In this document: positions 36,210 to 44,582 of the stretch, one piece after another | Layout: the number at the start of each line of letters is the position of its first letter | Numbering within the stretch: position 1 is the stretch's first letter | Assembly: GCA_017643025.1 (NCBI GenBank) | Contig: JAEPOG010000005.1 | Coordinates: 310,001 to 374,000, forward strand | Source of the DNA: Rhizobiaceae bacterium | Lineage (GTDB): Bacteria; Pseudomonadota; Alphaproteobacteria; Rhizobiales; Rhizobiaceae | Direction: 5' to 3' | Length of the DNA: 64,000 nucleotides | The notes under the pieces: model-generated | Told to the model about the DNA's origin: nothing | Database searches by the model: none | What the model saw: the letters and a program-made list of their open reading frames with translations, nothing else | Program-made: the position numbers and the translations under genes

Positions 36210-37157
36210 TCAATGTCGACCAGATTGCCCGCCGGCCTGGTCTTTGGCGGCCCCGGCGCTTGCTGGACAGTGCTCCAGCACAGCGACACACTTGTCGAGA
36301 TCGTGCGTGGCCAGATGCGCGTAACGCATTGTCATGGTGAGTGTTTGATGGCCCAGCCACATCTGCACGCGCCTTATGTCGATGCCGCCCTGCACGAGGC
36401 GCGAGGCGCATGTGTGCCGGAGCGTGTGGGGCACCAGCTGCTTGTCATCGGCGAGACCGATTTCCAGCTTGGCGTCGTTCCATATTGCGCGGAGCTTGTG
36501 CGGCTGGATGTGCCGGAACGGTCCGCTTTTATGGGCCGCCTGTGCGCTAAGCGCTTCGTTTGCCCGCCTGGTCAGCGGAACGGTGCGGCTGCGGCCCGAT
36601 TTGGTAATCCAGAATGTTACGCGCCGGTCGGTGATATCGGCCCATCTCAAACCCAGCGCCTCGCCAAGGCGACAGCCGGTATCAACCAGAAAGACGCATA
36701 GTCTGTAGGCTTCTTCAGACTTGCCGGCGATCGCGGCGAAGAGGACCCCTTCCTCATTGTGCGTCAGGAAACGGAGCCGGCCCTGCCGCTCCTTCTGCCG
36801 CCGAAACTCCGGCAGGCTGTGGATGTCGCCCATCTTGAACGCCTTGCGAAGCAGCTTGCGCAACGCCGCCAGTTTGCGGTTGATCGTCGCGTTGCTGTTT
36901 CCGCGTTCGCGGAGGGCGCCAATGATCTCATCGAGTGTCTGCTGGCTCAGCGTGGAAAATTCGCGGCCAAGCAGGATCTCGTTGATCTCACCTATGAAGG
37001 ACGTCACATTGTATTTGTGCGATCCCGGTTCCCAAAGGATGTCGCCATACTTGGCAAACAATGCCTTCAGGCTGACCTTTCGGGTAGTTTCAGTTGGAGT
37101 CTCGTTGCGCCAACGAACTGGATCATAGGAGAAGTTAATGGATTGAATCGCACTCAT
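36210..37157 (-). CDS. Tyrosine recombinase/phage-type integrase
   Basis: A 315-residue site-specific recombinase. The N-terminal SAM-like core-binding domain (about 25-110, EINEILLGREFSTLSQQTLDEIIGALRERGNSNATINRKLAAL) is followed by the catalytic domain. Catalytic residues can be read as Arg in TGCRLGEALGLRW, Lys in TKSGRSRTVPL, HxxR in HTLRHTCASRLV, His in LGHQTLTMTMRYAHL and the nucleophile Tyr in that last motif. It looks intact. No attachment site or other mobile genes are recognised next to it, so it may be a remnant or the only marker of a small island. Confidence 0.9.
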   Translation of the reverse strand: MSAIQSINFSYDPVRWRNETPTETTRKVSLKALFAKYGDILWEPGSHKYNVTSFIGEINEILLGREFSTLSQQTLDEIIGALRERGNSNATINRKLAALRKLLRKAFKMGDIHSLPEFRRQKERQGRLRFLTHNEEGVLFAAIAGKSEEAYRLCVFLVDTGCRLGEALGLRWADITDRRVTFWITKSGRSRTVPLTRRANEALSAQAAHKSGPFRHIQPHKLRAIWNDAKLEIGLADDKQLVPHTLRHTCASRLVQGGIDIRRVQMWLGHQTLTMTMRYAHLATHDLDKCVAVLEHCPASAGAAKDQAGGQSGRH

Positions 37158-37223
37158 ACTCTAAGCCGTTGTTGAAGCTCAGTTCGCGGTGCACATATTT
37201 TGTCGATAATTTTGATCGTTTGT

Positions 37224-37243
37224 AGCTGTCATTATTGACAGCT
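37224..37243. promoter_or_regulatory. Inverted repeat upstream of the recombinase gene
   Basis: A perfect 8-bp inverted repeat (AGCTGTCA-TTAT-TGACAGCT) lies 67 bp before the recombinase start in an AT-rich stretch. It could be an operator for an autoregulated recombinase or a core recombination site. No function is shown. Confidence 0.35.
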
Positions 37244-37397
37244 TGCACCATCGTTACGGAGCCACTCCGCGTCTTTGAGCCCCAGCAGACGCGTCGGCCA
37301 TTTCCCCTGTTAGTCCCCTGTAATGCTCCCTGCTTGCGAATGCGAAATGCGCGTTGCGGTCTGGGCGAAAGCGGTGGGGCTTGCCGCCCGGTGAAGT

Positions 37398-37423
37398 GAA
37401 GCCGGCGGTTTCCCGCCGGCTTC
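37398..37423. terminator. Strong hairpin after the porin gene
   Basis: A perfect 11-bp stem (GAAGCCGGCGG / CCGCCGGCTTC) with a TTTC loop lies 45 bp beyond the porin stop on the minus strand. No T-run follows, so it may slow decay or act as a weak or factor-dependent terminator rather than a classical intrinsic one. Confidence 0.5.
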
Positions 37424-37468
37424 GGTGTCAGGAAGTTCCCAACTGCGATCCGTCTTCCAAAGGGAGAA

Positions 37469-38521
37469 CTAGAAAGTGCGCTGGAAGCGGATCGTTCCGG
37501 ACCATACGTTTGTGGTCGAGTAAGCGATTTCGGGACGAATGAGCAGACCGGATGCGGGCGTGAAGGCCACGTTGCCCCTGAACTGCCAGACGTTGGTATC
37601 GAACCACTGCGCGCTAACGTTGATCGCAGCCTTCTGAGTGGCCTGAACCGTCGCGACTGCCAGTACAGACCAGTTGGTCTGTGCCGCGTTCACACGATAG
37701 GTTCCTGCACCACTCGTATAGAATGCCTGGATGCTTCCGGAGAACATGCTATTGGGAGCTTTGAAGTACAGCATACCAACGGCACCGAAGCTGGCGGCAA
37801 CCGGGTCATAGCCCGCCATGATGCCGACCGTTCCCCAACCCTGAGCGAACCGGAAACCGGCCTCAACATTGGTTCCCCAAGTCGCGGTGGTTGGATTGTC
37901 AACCAGCGCAATGATGCCTGAGAAGCCATTGCTGCCGTTGAACGTGTAGCTGACCTCGGCTCCGGCACCATAGACCGGGGTAAAGCCGGTGGAGTTGATG
38001 GCGTTAAATTGCTTCACGCCCTCATAACCCAGGAACCGGGTGAACGGCGTGTCATCTAGGCCGACCCGGAAGGTGCCGGATGCGCCGATCATCTCAATAT
38101 ATGCTGCAGGCAACGCCATGTCGACTGCATAGCCGGTCGCGATGCCAAGAACAGGAGCGGCGGTCGTGCCCGTATTGGCGGGACGGGCACCCCACTGATG
38201 GTTGAATCGGGTGTTAGCGTAGCTGCGCAACGTACCCCACTCGGTTTCGGTGCGAGCATCGAACCACGTATCGAACCGTGACAAGACGTTGTAGCCGGCA
38301 AACCCGCCGTCAAAATTGACTTGCACGCGGACGTATCCGCCGATCCTTAGGCATGTCTCGGTACCCGGAATGTAGAAATAGCCGGTGCCGTACACGTCGC
38401 AGATGCGGACGTATTCCATCGGCTCCGGCTCGGCCATGACGATCGCGTCAGCAGCCTTGGCAGTGCCGGTCGAAACCGCCATCACCGCTGCCGCGCCGAT
38501 CAGAAGGCTCTTGAGTTTCAT
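37469..38521 (-). CDS. Alphaproteobacterial porin (Omp2b-like)
   Basis: A 350-residue outer-membrane porin starting at 38521 (MKLKSLLIGAAAVMAVSTGTAKA, signal peptide). An AGGTC ribosome-binding site lies upstream. The mature N-terminus VRICDVYGTGYFYIPGTETCLRIGGYVRVQVNF, with its paired cysteines, is the signature of the Brucella Omp2a/2b and rhizobial RopA-like porin group. The barrel ends in IRFQRTF with the terminal Phe required for BAM recognition. The longer in-frame reading to 38644 has no signal-peptide character. It serves as a general diffusion pore. Confidence 0.92.
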   Translation of the reverse strand: MKLKSLLIGAAAVMAVSTGTAKAADAIVMAEPEPMEYVRICDVYGTGYFYIPGTETCLRIGGYVRVQVNFDGGFAGYNVLSRFDTWFDARTETEWGTLRSYANTRFNHQWGARPANTGTTAAPVLGIATGYAVDMALPAAYIEMIGASGTFRVGLDDTPFTRFLGYEGVKQFNAINSTGFTPVYGAGAEVSYTFNGSNGFSGIIALVDNPTTATWGTNVEAGFRFAQGWGTVGIMAGYDPVAASFGAVGMLYFKAPNSMFSGSIQAFYTSGAGTYRVNAAQTNWSVLAVATVQATQKAAINVSAQWFDTNVWQFRGNVAFTPASGLLIRPEIAYSTTNVWSGTIRFQRTF

Positions 38522-38621
38522 TTTCTGACCTCCAGTCAAAGTAGAGGTCGGTTGTACGCCTGCAAATATGCACCCGACCGGCGGGTAGCCGGCTGAAAGT
38601 CTTGGATACGGTGCCATTTTC

Positions 38622-38647
38622 GCAATGCGGCAATCATGCCGCATTGC
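38622..38647. promoter_or_regulatory. Perfect inverted repeat between porin and nasT
   Basis: A 10-bp perfect repeat (GCAATGCGGC-AATCAT-GCCGCATTGC) sits 26 bp before the nasT start and 101 bp from the divergent porin start. It may be a dimeric-regulator operator or a hairpin in the nasT leader. A TGCAC element overlaps its right end. Confidence 0.45.
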
Positions 38648-38672
38648 ACAATTTTCATAGCCGGGCGACTAA

Positions 38673-39281
38673 TTGCGCATGCCGCCGGCGCCGCTTTCCA
38701 TACTCGTCATCGACGAAAACCATATTCGGGCCTCGATCATCGAGGCCGGACTGCGCGAGGCGGGCCATGACCGCGTGACCGTCGTGCACGATGTGGCGGG
38801 CATTGCCGCGCGGGTCGCCGCGATCAATCCGGACGTCATCGTCATCGACCTCGAAAACCCCAACCGCGACATGCTGGAAAACATGTTCCAGCTGTCGCGC
38901 GCGGTGCGGCGCCCGATCGCCATGTTCGTCGACCGCTCCGACCAGTCGGCGATCGAGGCGGCGATAGACGCCGGTGTGTCCGCCTACGTAGTCGACGGTC
39001 TCAGGCAGGAGCGCGTGAAGCCGATCCTCGACATGGCGGTGAGCCGCTTCAACGCCTTTTCGCGCCTGACGCGCGAACTGGAGGAGGCGCGCAGCGAACT
39101 GGAGGGCCGCAAGGTGATCGACCGCGCCAAGGGCATTCTGATGGCGCAACGCGGCCTGACCGAGGAAGCCGCCTACGCGCTGCTTAGAAAGACTGCGATG
39201 AACCAGAACCGCAGGATAGCCGACGTGGCCCAGAGCCTCGTCACGGCCGCCGACCTGCTCGGGCCGGGGGACGGACAATGA
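38673..39281 (+). CDS. nasT: ANTAR-domain antitermination regulator NasT
   Basis: A 202-residue regulator. Residues about 5-125 form a receiver-like domain (LSILVIDENHIRASIIEAGLREAGHD ... PDVIVIDLENP, with an Asp at the phosphorylation position). Residues about 140-200 form the RNA-binding ANTAR domain (RKVIDRAKGILMAQRGLTEEAAYALLRKTAMNQNRRIADVAQSLV). Known NasT proteins bind leader RNA hairpins and let polymerase read through a terminator before nitrate genes; the partner NasS holds NasT inactive without nitrate. The nasS gene overlaps it by 4 bp (ATGA), and a matching RNA target is found at 40706-40743. Confidence 0.93.
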   Translation: MRMPPAPLSILVIDENHIRASIIEAGLREAGHDRVTVVHDVAGIAARVAAINPDVIVIDLENPNRDMLENMFQLSRAVRRPIAMFVDRSDQSAIEAAIDAGVSAYVVDGLRQERVKPILDMAVSRFNAFSRLTRELEEARSELEGRKVIDRAKGILMAQRGLTEEAAYALLRKTAMNQNRRIADVAQSLVTAADLLGPGDGQ

Positions 39282-40501
39282 AGCACCAGATCACCGCCGG
39301 CTTTATCCCGCTGCTGGACTCGGCGCTGCTGGTCGCAGCCAAGGAGAAGGGATTTGCCAATGCCGAGGGCATCGACCTGACGCTCGTGCGTGAGACCTCG
39401 TGGGCCAATATCCGCGACCGGCTGGCGGTCGGTCATTTCCATGTCGCCCACATGCTTGGGCCGATGCCGATCGCCTGCAATCTAGGCCTCGCGCCGCTGG
39501 CGACGCCGATGATCGTCCCCATGGCCCTTGGGCTGGGCGGCAACGCCGTCACAGTGTCCAACGCCCTGTGGGCGGAGATGAAAGCCGCAGGCGCGCTACC
39601 AGACCTCGAGCCGAAGCCGGCCGGCGAAGCGCTGCGCAAGGTTGTGGCGGCGCGCCGGGCGGCAGGCTCGGATCGGCTGCGCTTCGCCGTCGTGCATCCG
39701 CATTCGGGCCATGTCTACGAACTGCGCTATTGGCTCGCCGCCTGCGGCATCGATCCCGAGCGCGACGTCGAGACCGTCATCGTGCCGCCGCCGCTGATGG
39801 CGGACGCGCTCGGAGCCGGCACCATCGACGGCTATTGCGTCGGCGAACCCTGGAACACGGCGGCGGTGGAGGCCGGGCACGGGCGCATTGCAACAGTGAA
39901 GGCGGCGATCTGGCGCTCCAGCCCCGAAAAGGTGCTTGGCGTTGCTGCACGCTGGGCCGAGGCCGAATCCGAGGCGCTCGCCGCGCTGCTGCGTGCGCTC
40001 TACCGCGCCGCGCTGTGGTGCGGCGAACCCGGCAATCGCGATGAACTTGCGGCGATGCTGTCCGGCGTCGCCTATGTCGGACGACCGGCGGAATGGCTGA
40101 TGCCGGCGCTCACCGGACGCCTGCGCATCGGGACGGATGCCGAGGCGACTATCGAGGACTACTTCATGCCGCTGGCGCGCGCCGCGACATTCCCATGGAG
40201 GAGCCACGCATTGTGGTTCTACAGCCAGATGGTGCGCTGGGGGCAGACGGAGCATAGCGCCGGCAATCTGGCTACAGCGCGCGAGACCTACCGGCCCGAT
40301 CTCTACCGTTCGGCGCTGAAGCCGCTCGGCGTCGCGCTCCCCGGCGCAAACTCCAAGGTCGAAGGCGCACTGAAAAGCCCGACGCCCGTCGGCTCGGCGG
40401 GCGCCAGCCTGACCCTCGGCCCGGACGGGTTCTTCGACGGAAGCCTGTTCGATCCGGATCGGATCGACGACTACATTGCCGCGCAAAAACGCGACCGGTG
40501 A
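39278..40501 (+). CDS. nasS: Nitrate sensor NasS (NrtA/CmpA-like, cytosolic)
   Basis: A 407-residue protein related to the nitrate ABC transporter binding proteins NrtA/CmpA. It starts directly at the ligand-binding fold (MKHQITAGFIPLLDSALLVAAKEKGF) without a signal peptide. The nitrate-site regions HFHVAHMLGPMPIA and DGYCVGEPWNTAAVEAG are conserved. No ABC permease or ATPase follows it, which fits a cytosolic sensor that sequesters NasT rather than a transporter part. It overlaps nasT by 4 bp, giving coupled translation. Confidence 0.92.
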   Translation: MKHQITAGFIPLLDSALLVAAKEKGFANAEGIDLTLVRETSWANIRDRLAVGHFHVAHMLGPMPIACNLGLAPLATPMIVPMALGLGGNAVTVSNALWAEMKAAGALPDLEPKPAGEALRKVVAARRAAGSDRLRFAVVHPHSGHVYELRYWLAACGIDPERDVETVIVPPPLMADALGAGTIDGYCVGEPWNTAAVEAGHGRIATVKAAIWRSSPEKVLGVAARWAEAESEALAALLRALYRAALWCGEPGNRDELAAMLSGVAYVGRPAEWLMPALTGRLRIGTDAEATIEDYFMPLARAATFPWRSHALWFYSQMVRWGQTEHSAGNLATARETYRPDLYRSALKPLGVALPGANSKVEGALKSPTPVGSAGASLTLGPDGFFDGSLFDPDRIDDYIAAQKRDR

Positions 40502-40528
40502 TATTTCGCCTGCCGATTATTTGTGCGT

Positions 40529-40545
40529 TGCACAATCGTTGTGCG
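40529..40545. promoter_or_regulatory. NtrC-like enhancer site
   Basis: TGCAC-AATCGTT-GTGCG matches the NtrC consensus TGCACnnnnnnnGTGCA at nine of ten half-site positions. It lies about 110 bp before the sigma-54 promoter, the usual enhancer distance. A second partly overlapping element, TTGTGCGTTGCACAA, starts at 40521, and TTGTGC-GGC-GGCACAG follows at 40539-40553. Nitrogen control of the narK-nirBD-nasA unit is implied. Confidence 0.65.
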
Positions 40546-40654
40546 GCGGCACAGGCAATCTGGTCACCGATTGAACTCAGGTTGCGGGCAAGCATCGCAC
40601 GTCATTATTGTCTAACAGTCTGAATTCTAAGACTTTTCACGCCAGAGCCAAAAC

Positions 40655-40671
40655 TGGCACGCATCCTGCTT
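40655..40671 (+). promoter_or_regulatory. Sigma-54 promoter of the nitrate operon
   Basis: TGGCACGCATCCTGCTT has GG and GC separated by exactly 10 bases, as required for RpoN promoters (consensus TGGCACn5TTGCa). Transcription would begin near 40683, just before the hairpin leader. NtrC-like sites lie upstream. Confidence 0.8.
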
Positions 40672-40705
40672 TGTAATTGGTGAGGCCCTCGGGCCGCGAC
40701 ATTCC

Positions 40706-40743
40706 GCGTCCAAGGACGGGCGCAATCAGGCAAAGCCGCCGAT
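40706..40743 (+). ncRNA. ANTAR target: two hexaloop hairpins in the narK leader RNA
   Basis: Hairpin P1 is GCGTCC-AAGGAC-GGGCGC (40706-40723, 6-bp stem with one U-G pair). P2 is ATCaGGC-AAAGCC-GCCGAT (40725-40743, 6 pairs with one bulged A). Both loops have six bases with A at position 1 and G at position 4, the described ANTAR recognition pattern, and the linker is a single base. The 3' part of P2 (40733-40740) is also the 5' strand of the downstream terminator, so P2 and terminator exclude each other. NasT binding to P1/P2 would therefore allow readthrough. Confidence 0.78.
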
Positions 40744-40799
40744 CAGGTCGAGGCGATCCAGAGGGGACGCCGCGATCTGGCCGGCGGCTTCTTTGTTTC
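40733..40799 (+). terminator. Conditional intrinsic terminator in the nitrate leader
   Basis: AAGCCGCC (40733-40740) pairs with GGCGGCTT (40783-40790), with further imperfect pairing inward (GATCAGG against ATCTGGCC), and the stem is followed by TTCTTTGTTT. It ends 23 bp before narK. Its 5' strand overlaps ANTAR hairpin P2, the arrangement expected for NasT-controlled antitermination. Confidence 0.75.
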
Positions 40800-40821
40800 A
40801 TCTCCTCGAACGGAGTCGGAC

Positions 40822-42117
40822 ATGACAGGACATTCTCCCGCCGCATCGATGGAAGGCACCACGCCGACGCGTGCACTTTCCATGTCGACCATAGCCTTCA
40901 CGGTCTGCTTCGCCGTCTGGACCATCTTTTCCATCATCGGCGTGCGCATAAAGAACGATCTCGGCCTCAGCGAAACCGAGTTCGGCCTGCTGGTCGGCAC
41001 GCCCATCCTCACCGGCTCGCTGGTGCGCATGTTGCTCGGCATCTGGACCGACCGTTACGGCGGGCGGATCGTCTACACCGCGACGATGGTCGGCTCGGCG
41101 GCTGCAACCTTCCTGCTCGCTTATGCCACGACCTACACGCAAATGCTGATCGCGGCGCTTGGCGTCGGCATCGCAGGTGGCTCCTTCGCCGTCGGCGTCG
41201 CCTATGTCTCGCGCTTCTATCCGGCCGAGAAGCAGGGCACCGCGCTGGGCATTTTCGGTGTCGGCAATGTCGGCGCGTCGGTGACCAAATTCATTGCCCC
41301 GTTCGTGCTGCTTGCCTGGGGCTGGCAGGCCGTGGCGCAGATCTGGGCGATTGCGTTGGTCGTCATGGCGGTCGTCTTCTGGTTCACGACCGGCGACGAT
41401 CCGGTGATCCGCGAACGCCGCAGGACCGGCGCGCAGGCGCGTTCCTTCCTGGCCGAGTTCGCTCCGCTCAGCGATGTGCGGGTCTGGCGCTTCGCGCTCT
41501 ACTATTTCTTCGCCTTCGGCGCGTTCGTGGCGCTGTCTCTCTGGCTGCCGCGTTATCTCATCGGCGCCTACGGTTTCGACATCGCCATGGCCGGCATGAT
41601 CGCCGCCGCCTACTCGGTGCCGGCCAGCATCTTCCGCGCCTATGGCGGTTATCTGTCCGACCGGCACGGCGCACGCACCGTGATGTACTGGATGTTCGGC
41701 GTGTCGGCTGTCGCGACGCTGGTGCTGTCGCTGCCGCCGGCGGATTATGTGATCCGCGGCATAGACGGCCCGATTGCGTTGCATCTCGCCATCGGCCCCG
41801 CTGCCTTCGTGGTGCTGGTCTTCGCGCTCGGCTTCGTCATGAGCCTCGGCAAGGCCGCGGTCTACAAGCACATCCCCGTCTACTATCCGCAGAGCGTTGG
41901 CGCGGTCGGCGGCCTCGTCGGCATGATCGGCGGGCTGGGCGGCTTCGTGCTGCCGATCGCCTTCGGCGCGCTCAACGACCTCACCGGCGTATGGACGAGC
42001 TGTTTCATGCTGCTCTTCGTTATCGTCGCCGGGTCGTTCGCCTGGATGCACTTCGCCATCCGGCGCATGGAGCGCGCCTCCGGCGGCGGCTCTCTCGCCA
42101 GCGTCGCGGCGGAATGA
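40822..42117 (+). CDS. narK: Nitrate/nitrite transporter (MFS, NarK/NasA type)
   Basis: A 431-residue major facilitator with about twelve membrane segments. Features of nitrate/nitrite porters are visible: GLLVGTPILTGSLVRMLLGIWTDRYGGR (with the conserved Arg), GIAGGSFAVGVAYVSRFYPAEKQGTALGIFGVGNVGASVTKFIAP (nitrate signature motif), and RAYGGYLSDRHGARTVMYWM in the second half. It imports nitrate for assimilation. It is the first gene behind the NasT-controlled leader and lies 14 bp before nirB. Confidence 0.93.
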   Translation: MTGHSPAASMEGTTPTRALSMSTIAFTVCFAVWTIFSIIGVRIKNDLGLSETEFGLLVGTPILTGSLVRMLLGIWTDRYGGRIVYTATMVGSAAATFLLAYATTYTQMLIAALGVGIAGGSFAVGVAYVSRFYPAEKQGTALGIFGVGNVGASVTKFIAPFVLLAWGWQAVAQIWAIALVVMAVVFWFTTGDDPVIRERRRTGAQARSFLAEFAPLSDVRVWRFALYYFFAFGAFVALSLWLPRYLIGAYGFDIAMAGMIAAAYSVPASIFRAYGGYLSDRHGARTVMYWMFGVSAVATLVLSLPPADYVIRGIDGPIALHLAIGPAAFVVLVFALGFVMSLGKAAVYKHIPVYYPQSVGAVGGLVGMIGGLGGFVLPIAFGALNDLTGVWTSCFMLLFVIVAGSFAWMHFAIRRMERASGGGSLASVAAE

Positions 42118-42131
42118 GCGGAGACCGGCCA

Positions 42132-44582
42132 ATGACCGAAAAACTCGTCATCATCGGCAACGGCATGGCGCCGGGCAGGATGCTGGAGCACCTGTTCGAA
42201 AAGGCGCCGGGCCGCTACGCCGTCACCATCTTCAACGCCGAACCGAGGGTCAATTACGACCGCATCATGCTCTCGCCCGTTCTGTCGGGCGAGAAGAGCT
42301 ACGAGGAGATCGTGATCCATGGCGATGGCTGGTACATCGACAACGGCATCACGCTCTACAAGGGCCACAGGATCGTGGCCATCGACCGCGCGGCGAAAAC
42401 TGTCACCTCCGATCATGGCGTCACCGAGAGCTACGACAAGCTGGTCATCGCCACCGGCTCGATGCCCTTCATCCTGCCGGTGCCGGGCCACGACCTGCCG
42501 GGCGTTCTGACCTATCGCGACCTCGATGACGTGCAGGCGATGCTGCTCGCCGCCCAGTCGCGCGACAGGGCCGTAGTTATCGGCGGCGGACTGCTCGGCC
42601 TTGAGGCGGCTGCCGGCCTGCGCGAGCGCGGCATGGAGGTGACGGTGCTTCACCTGATGCCGACGCTGATGGAGCGTCAGCTCGACCCGGCGGCGGGCTA
42701 CCTGCTGCAAAGGGCGGTCGAGGAACGCGGCATCAAGGTCATCACCAAGGCCAGCACCAAGGCGATCCACGGCGACGGCAAGGTCGAGTCGGTCGAGTTG
42801 GAGAACGGCACCATCATCCCGGCCAGCCTTGTCGTGATGGCTGCAGGCATCAAACCGAACGCTGCGCTGGCGAAGGAAACAGGTCTCGCCGTCAATCGCG
42901 GCATCGTCGTCGATGGCGGCATGCGCACGTCCGATCCGGATGTCTTCGCGCTCGGCGAATGCGCCGAAGTCGACGGCAGGGTCTATGGCCTCGTCGCGCC
43001 GCTTTACGAGATGGCGCGCGTGGCGGCGGCGCAACTGGCCGGCGAGGGACAAGCCTCTTTCGTCCACTCCGACACGCCGACCAAGCTCAAGGTGACCGGC
43101 ATCGATCTCTTCTCGCTGGGTGACTTCGCCGACGGTGACGACCGCGAGGAAATCGTGCTTAGGGACGCCGCTTCCGGCGTCTACAAGCGCGTCGTGCTGA
43201 AGGATAATCGCATTATCGGCACGGTGCTCTTCGGCGAAACGATGGACGGCGCCTGGTTCAACGATCTGAAAAAGAAGGAAACCGACATTTCGGAGATGCG
43301 CGACACGCTCATCTTCGGTCAGGCCTTCCAGGGAGGGTCCCCCATGGACCCTATGGCGGCCGTTGCAGCTCTGCCGGATGACGCGGAGATCTGCGGCTGC
43401 AACGGCGTATGCAAATCCAGAATCACCGGCACGATCACCGCGAAGGGCCTGACGTCGCTGGACGACGTCCGCGCCCATACCAAGGCTTCCGCCTCGTGCG
43501 GCACCTGCACGGGCCTCGTCGAACAGCTCATGGCGCTGACGCTGGGCGATGCCTACAACCCCGCCGCAGTGCAGCCCATGTGCGGCTGCACGGAACTCGG
43601 CCATGACGATGTGCGCCGCCTGATCAAGGCGAAGCAGCTCAAGACCATTCCCGCAGTCATGCAGGAGCTGCAGTGGAAATCGTCCTGCGGCTGCGCCAAG
43701 TGCCGGCCGGCGCTCAACTACTATCTCGTCGCAGACTGGCCCGACGAATATGCCGACGACTACCAGTCGCGCTTCATCAACGAACGCGCCCACGCCAACA
43801 TCCAGAAGGATGGCACTTATTCCGTTGTGCCGCGCATGTGGGGCGGTGTGACCTCGTCAGCCGAACTGCGCGCCATCGCCGACGTGGTCGACAAGTTCGC
43901 CATTCCCACGGTGAAGGTCACCGGCGGCCAGCGCATCGACATGCTGGGCATCAAGAAGGAAGACCTGCCGGCCGTGTGGTCTGACCTCGGCAAGGCCGGG
44001 TTCGTTTCGGGCCATGCCTACGCCAAGGGCCTGCGCACGGTTAAGACCTGCGTCGGCTCCGACTGGTGCCGCTTCGGCACGCAGGATTCGACCGGGCTCG
44101 GCATCCGCATCGAGAAGTTCATGTGGGGCTCATGGACGCCGGCCAAGGTGAAGATGGCCGTCTCCGGCTGCCCGCGAAACTGCGCCGAGGCGACGTGCAA
44201 GGATGTCGGTGTCGTCTGCGTTGATTCCGGTTTCGAAATCCATTTCGCCGGTGCGGCCGGCCTCGACATAAAGGGCACCGAAGTGCTCGGCCTTGTGAAG
44301 ACCGAGGGCGAAGCGCTCGAGCATATCGTGGCTCTCACCCAGATGTATCGCGAGCAGGGCCGCTATCTCGAACGCATCTACAAATGGGCGAGGCGCATCG
44401 GCTACGACGAGATTCGCCGTCAGATCATGGACGATGCGGACAAGCGCAAGGCCTACTACGACCGCTTCGTCTTCAGCCAGAAATTCGCGCAGGTCGATCC
44501 CTGGTCGGAGCGCGTCTCCGGCAAGGACAAGCACGAGTTCAGGCCGATGGCCGCCGTCGGCTTCAAGGAGGCGGCGGAATGA
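42132..44582 (+). CDS. nirB: Assimilatory nitrite reductase (NADH), large subunit
   Basis: An 816-residue siroheme flavoprotein that reduces nitrite to ammonium with NAD(P)H. The ATG at 42132 follows GGAGA at 8 nt; an in-frame ATG at 42114 that overlaps the narK stop is possible. Domains in order: FAD/NAD(P)H reductase (LVIIGNGMAPGRMLEHL, VVIGGGLLGLEAAAGLRERG), a BFD-like 2Fe-2S region with clustered cysteines (CGCNGVCKSR, SCGTCTG, CGCTEL, CGCAKC), then the sulfite/nitrite reductase half. The siroheme/4Fe-4S ligands are C-x5-C (CVGSDWC) and C-x3-C (CPRNC). It overlaps nirD by 4 bp. Confidence 0.95.
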   Translation: MTEKLVIIGNGMAPGRMLEHLFEKAPGRYAVTIFNAEPRVNYDRIMLSPVLSGEKSYEEIVIHGDGWYIDNGITLYKGHRIVAIDRAAKTVTSDHGVTESYDKLVIATGSMPFILPVPGHDLPGVLTYRDLDDVQAMLLAAQSRDRAVVIGGGLLGLEAAAGLRERGMEVTVLHLMPTLMERQLDPAAGYLLQRAVEERGIKVITKASTKAIHGDGKVESVELENGTIIPASLVVMAAGIKPNAALAKETGLAVNRGIVVDGGMRTSDPDVFALGECAEVDGRVYGLVAPLYEMARVAAAQLAGEGQASFVHSDTPTKLKVTGIDLFSLGDFADGDDREEIVLRDAASGVYKRVVLKDNRIIGTVLFGETMDGAWFNDLKKKETDISEMRDTLIFGQAFQGGSPMDPMAAVAALPDDAEICGCNGVCKSRITGTITAKGLTSLDDVRAHTKASASCGTCTGLVEQLMALTLGDAYNPAAVQPMCGCTELGHDDVRRLIKAKQLKTIPAVMQELQWKSSCGCAKCRPALNYYLVADWPDEYADDYQSRFINERAHANIQKDGTYSVVPRMWGGVTSSAELRAIADVVDKFAIPTVKVTGGQRIDMLGIKKEDLPAVWSDLGKAGFVSGHAYAKGLRTVKTCVGSDWCRFGTQDSTGLGIRIEKFMWGSWTPAKVKMAVSGCPRNCAEATCKDVGVVCVDSGFEIHFAGAAGLDIKGTEVLGLVKTEGEALEHIVALTQMYREQGRYLERIYKWARRIGYDEIRRQIMDDADKRKAYYDRFVFSQKFAQVDPWSERVSGKDKHEFRPMAAVGFKEAAE

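Noticed and set aside
37398-37423. Integrase attachment site at the porin hairpin
   Set aside because: The hairpin has no direct-repeat partner in the window and no tRNA end nearby. It is better explained as a 3' structure of the porin transcript.
41883-43793. 636-codon minus-strand open frame across narK and nirB
   Set aside because: It is antisense to two well-recognised nitrate genes and has typical shadow composition.
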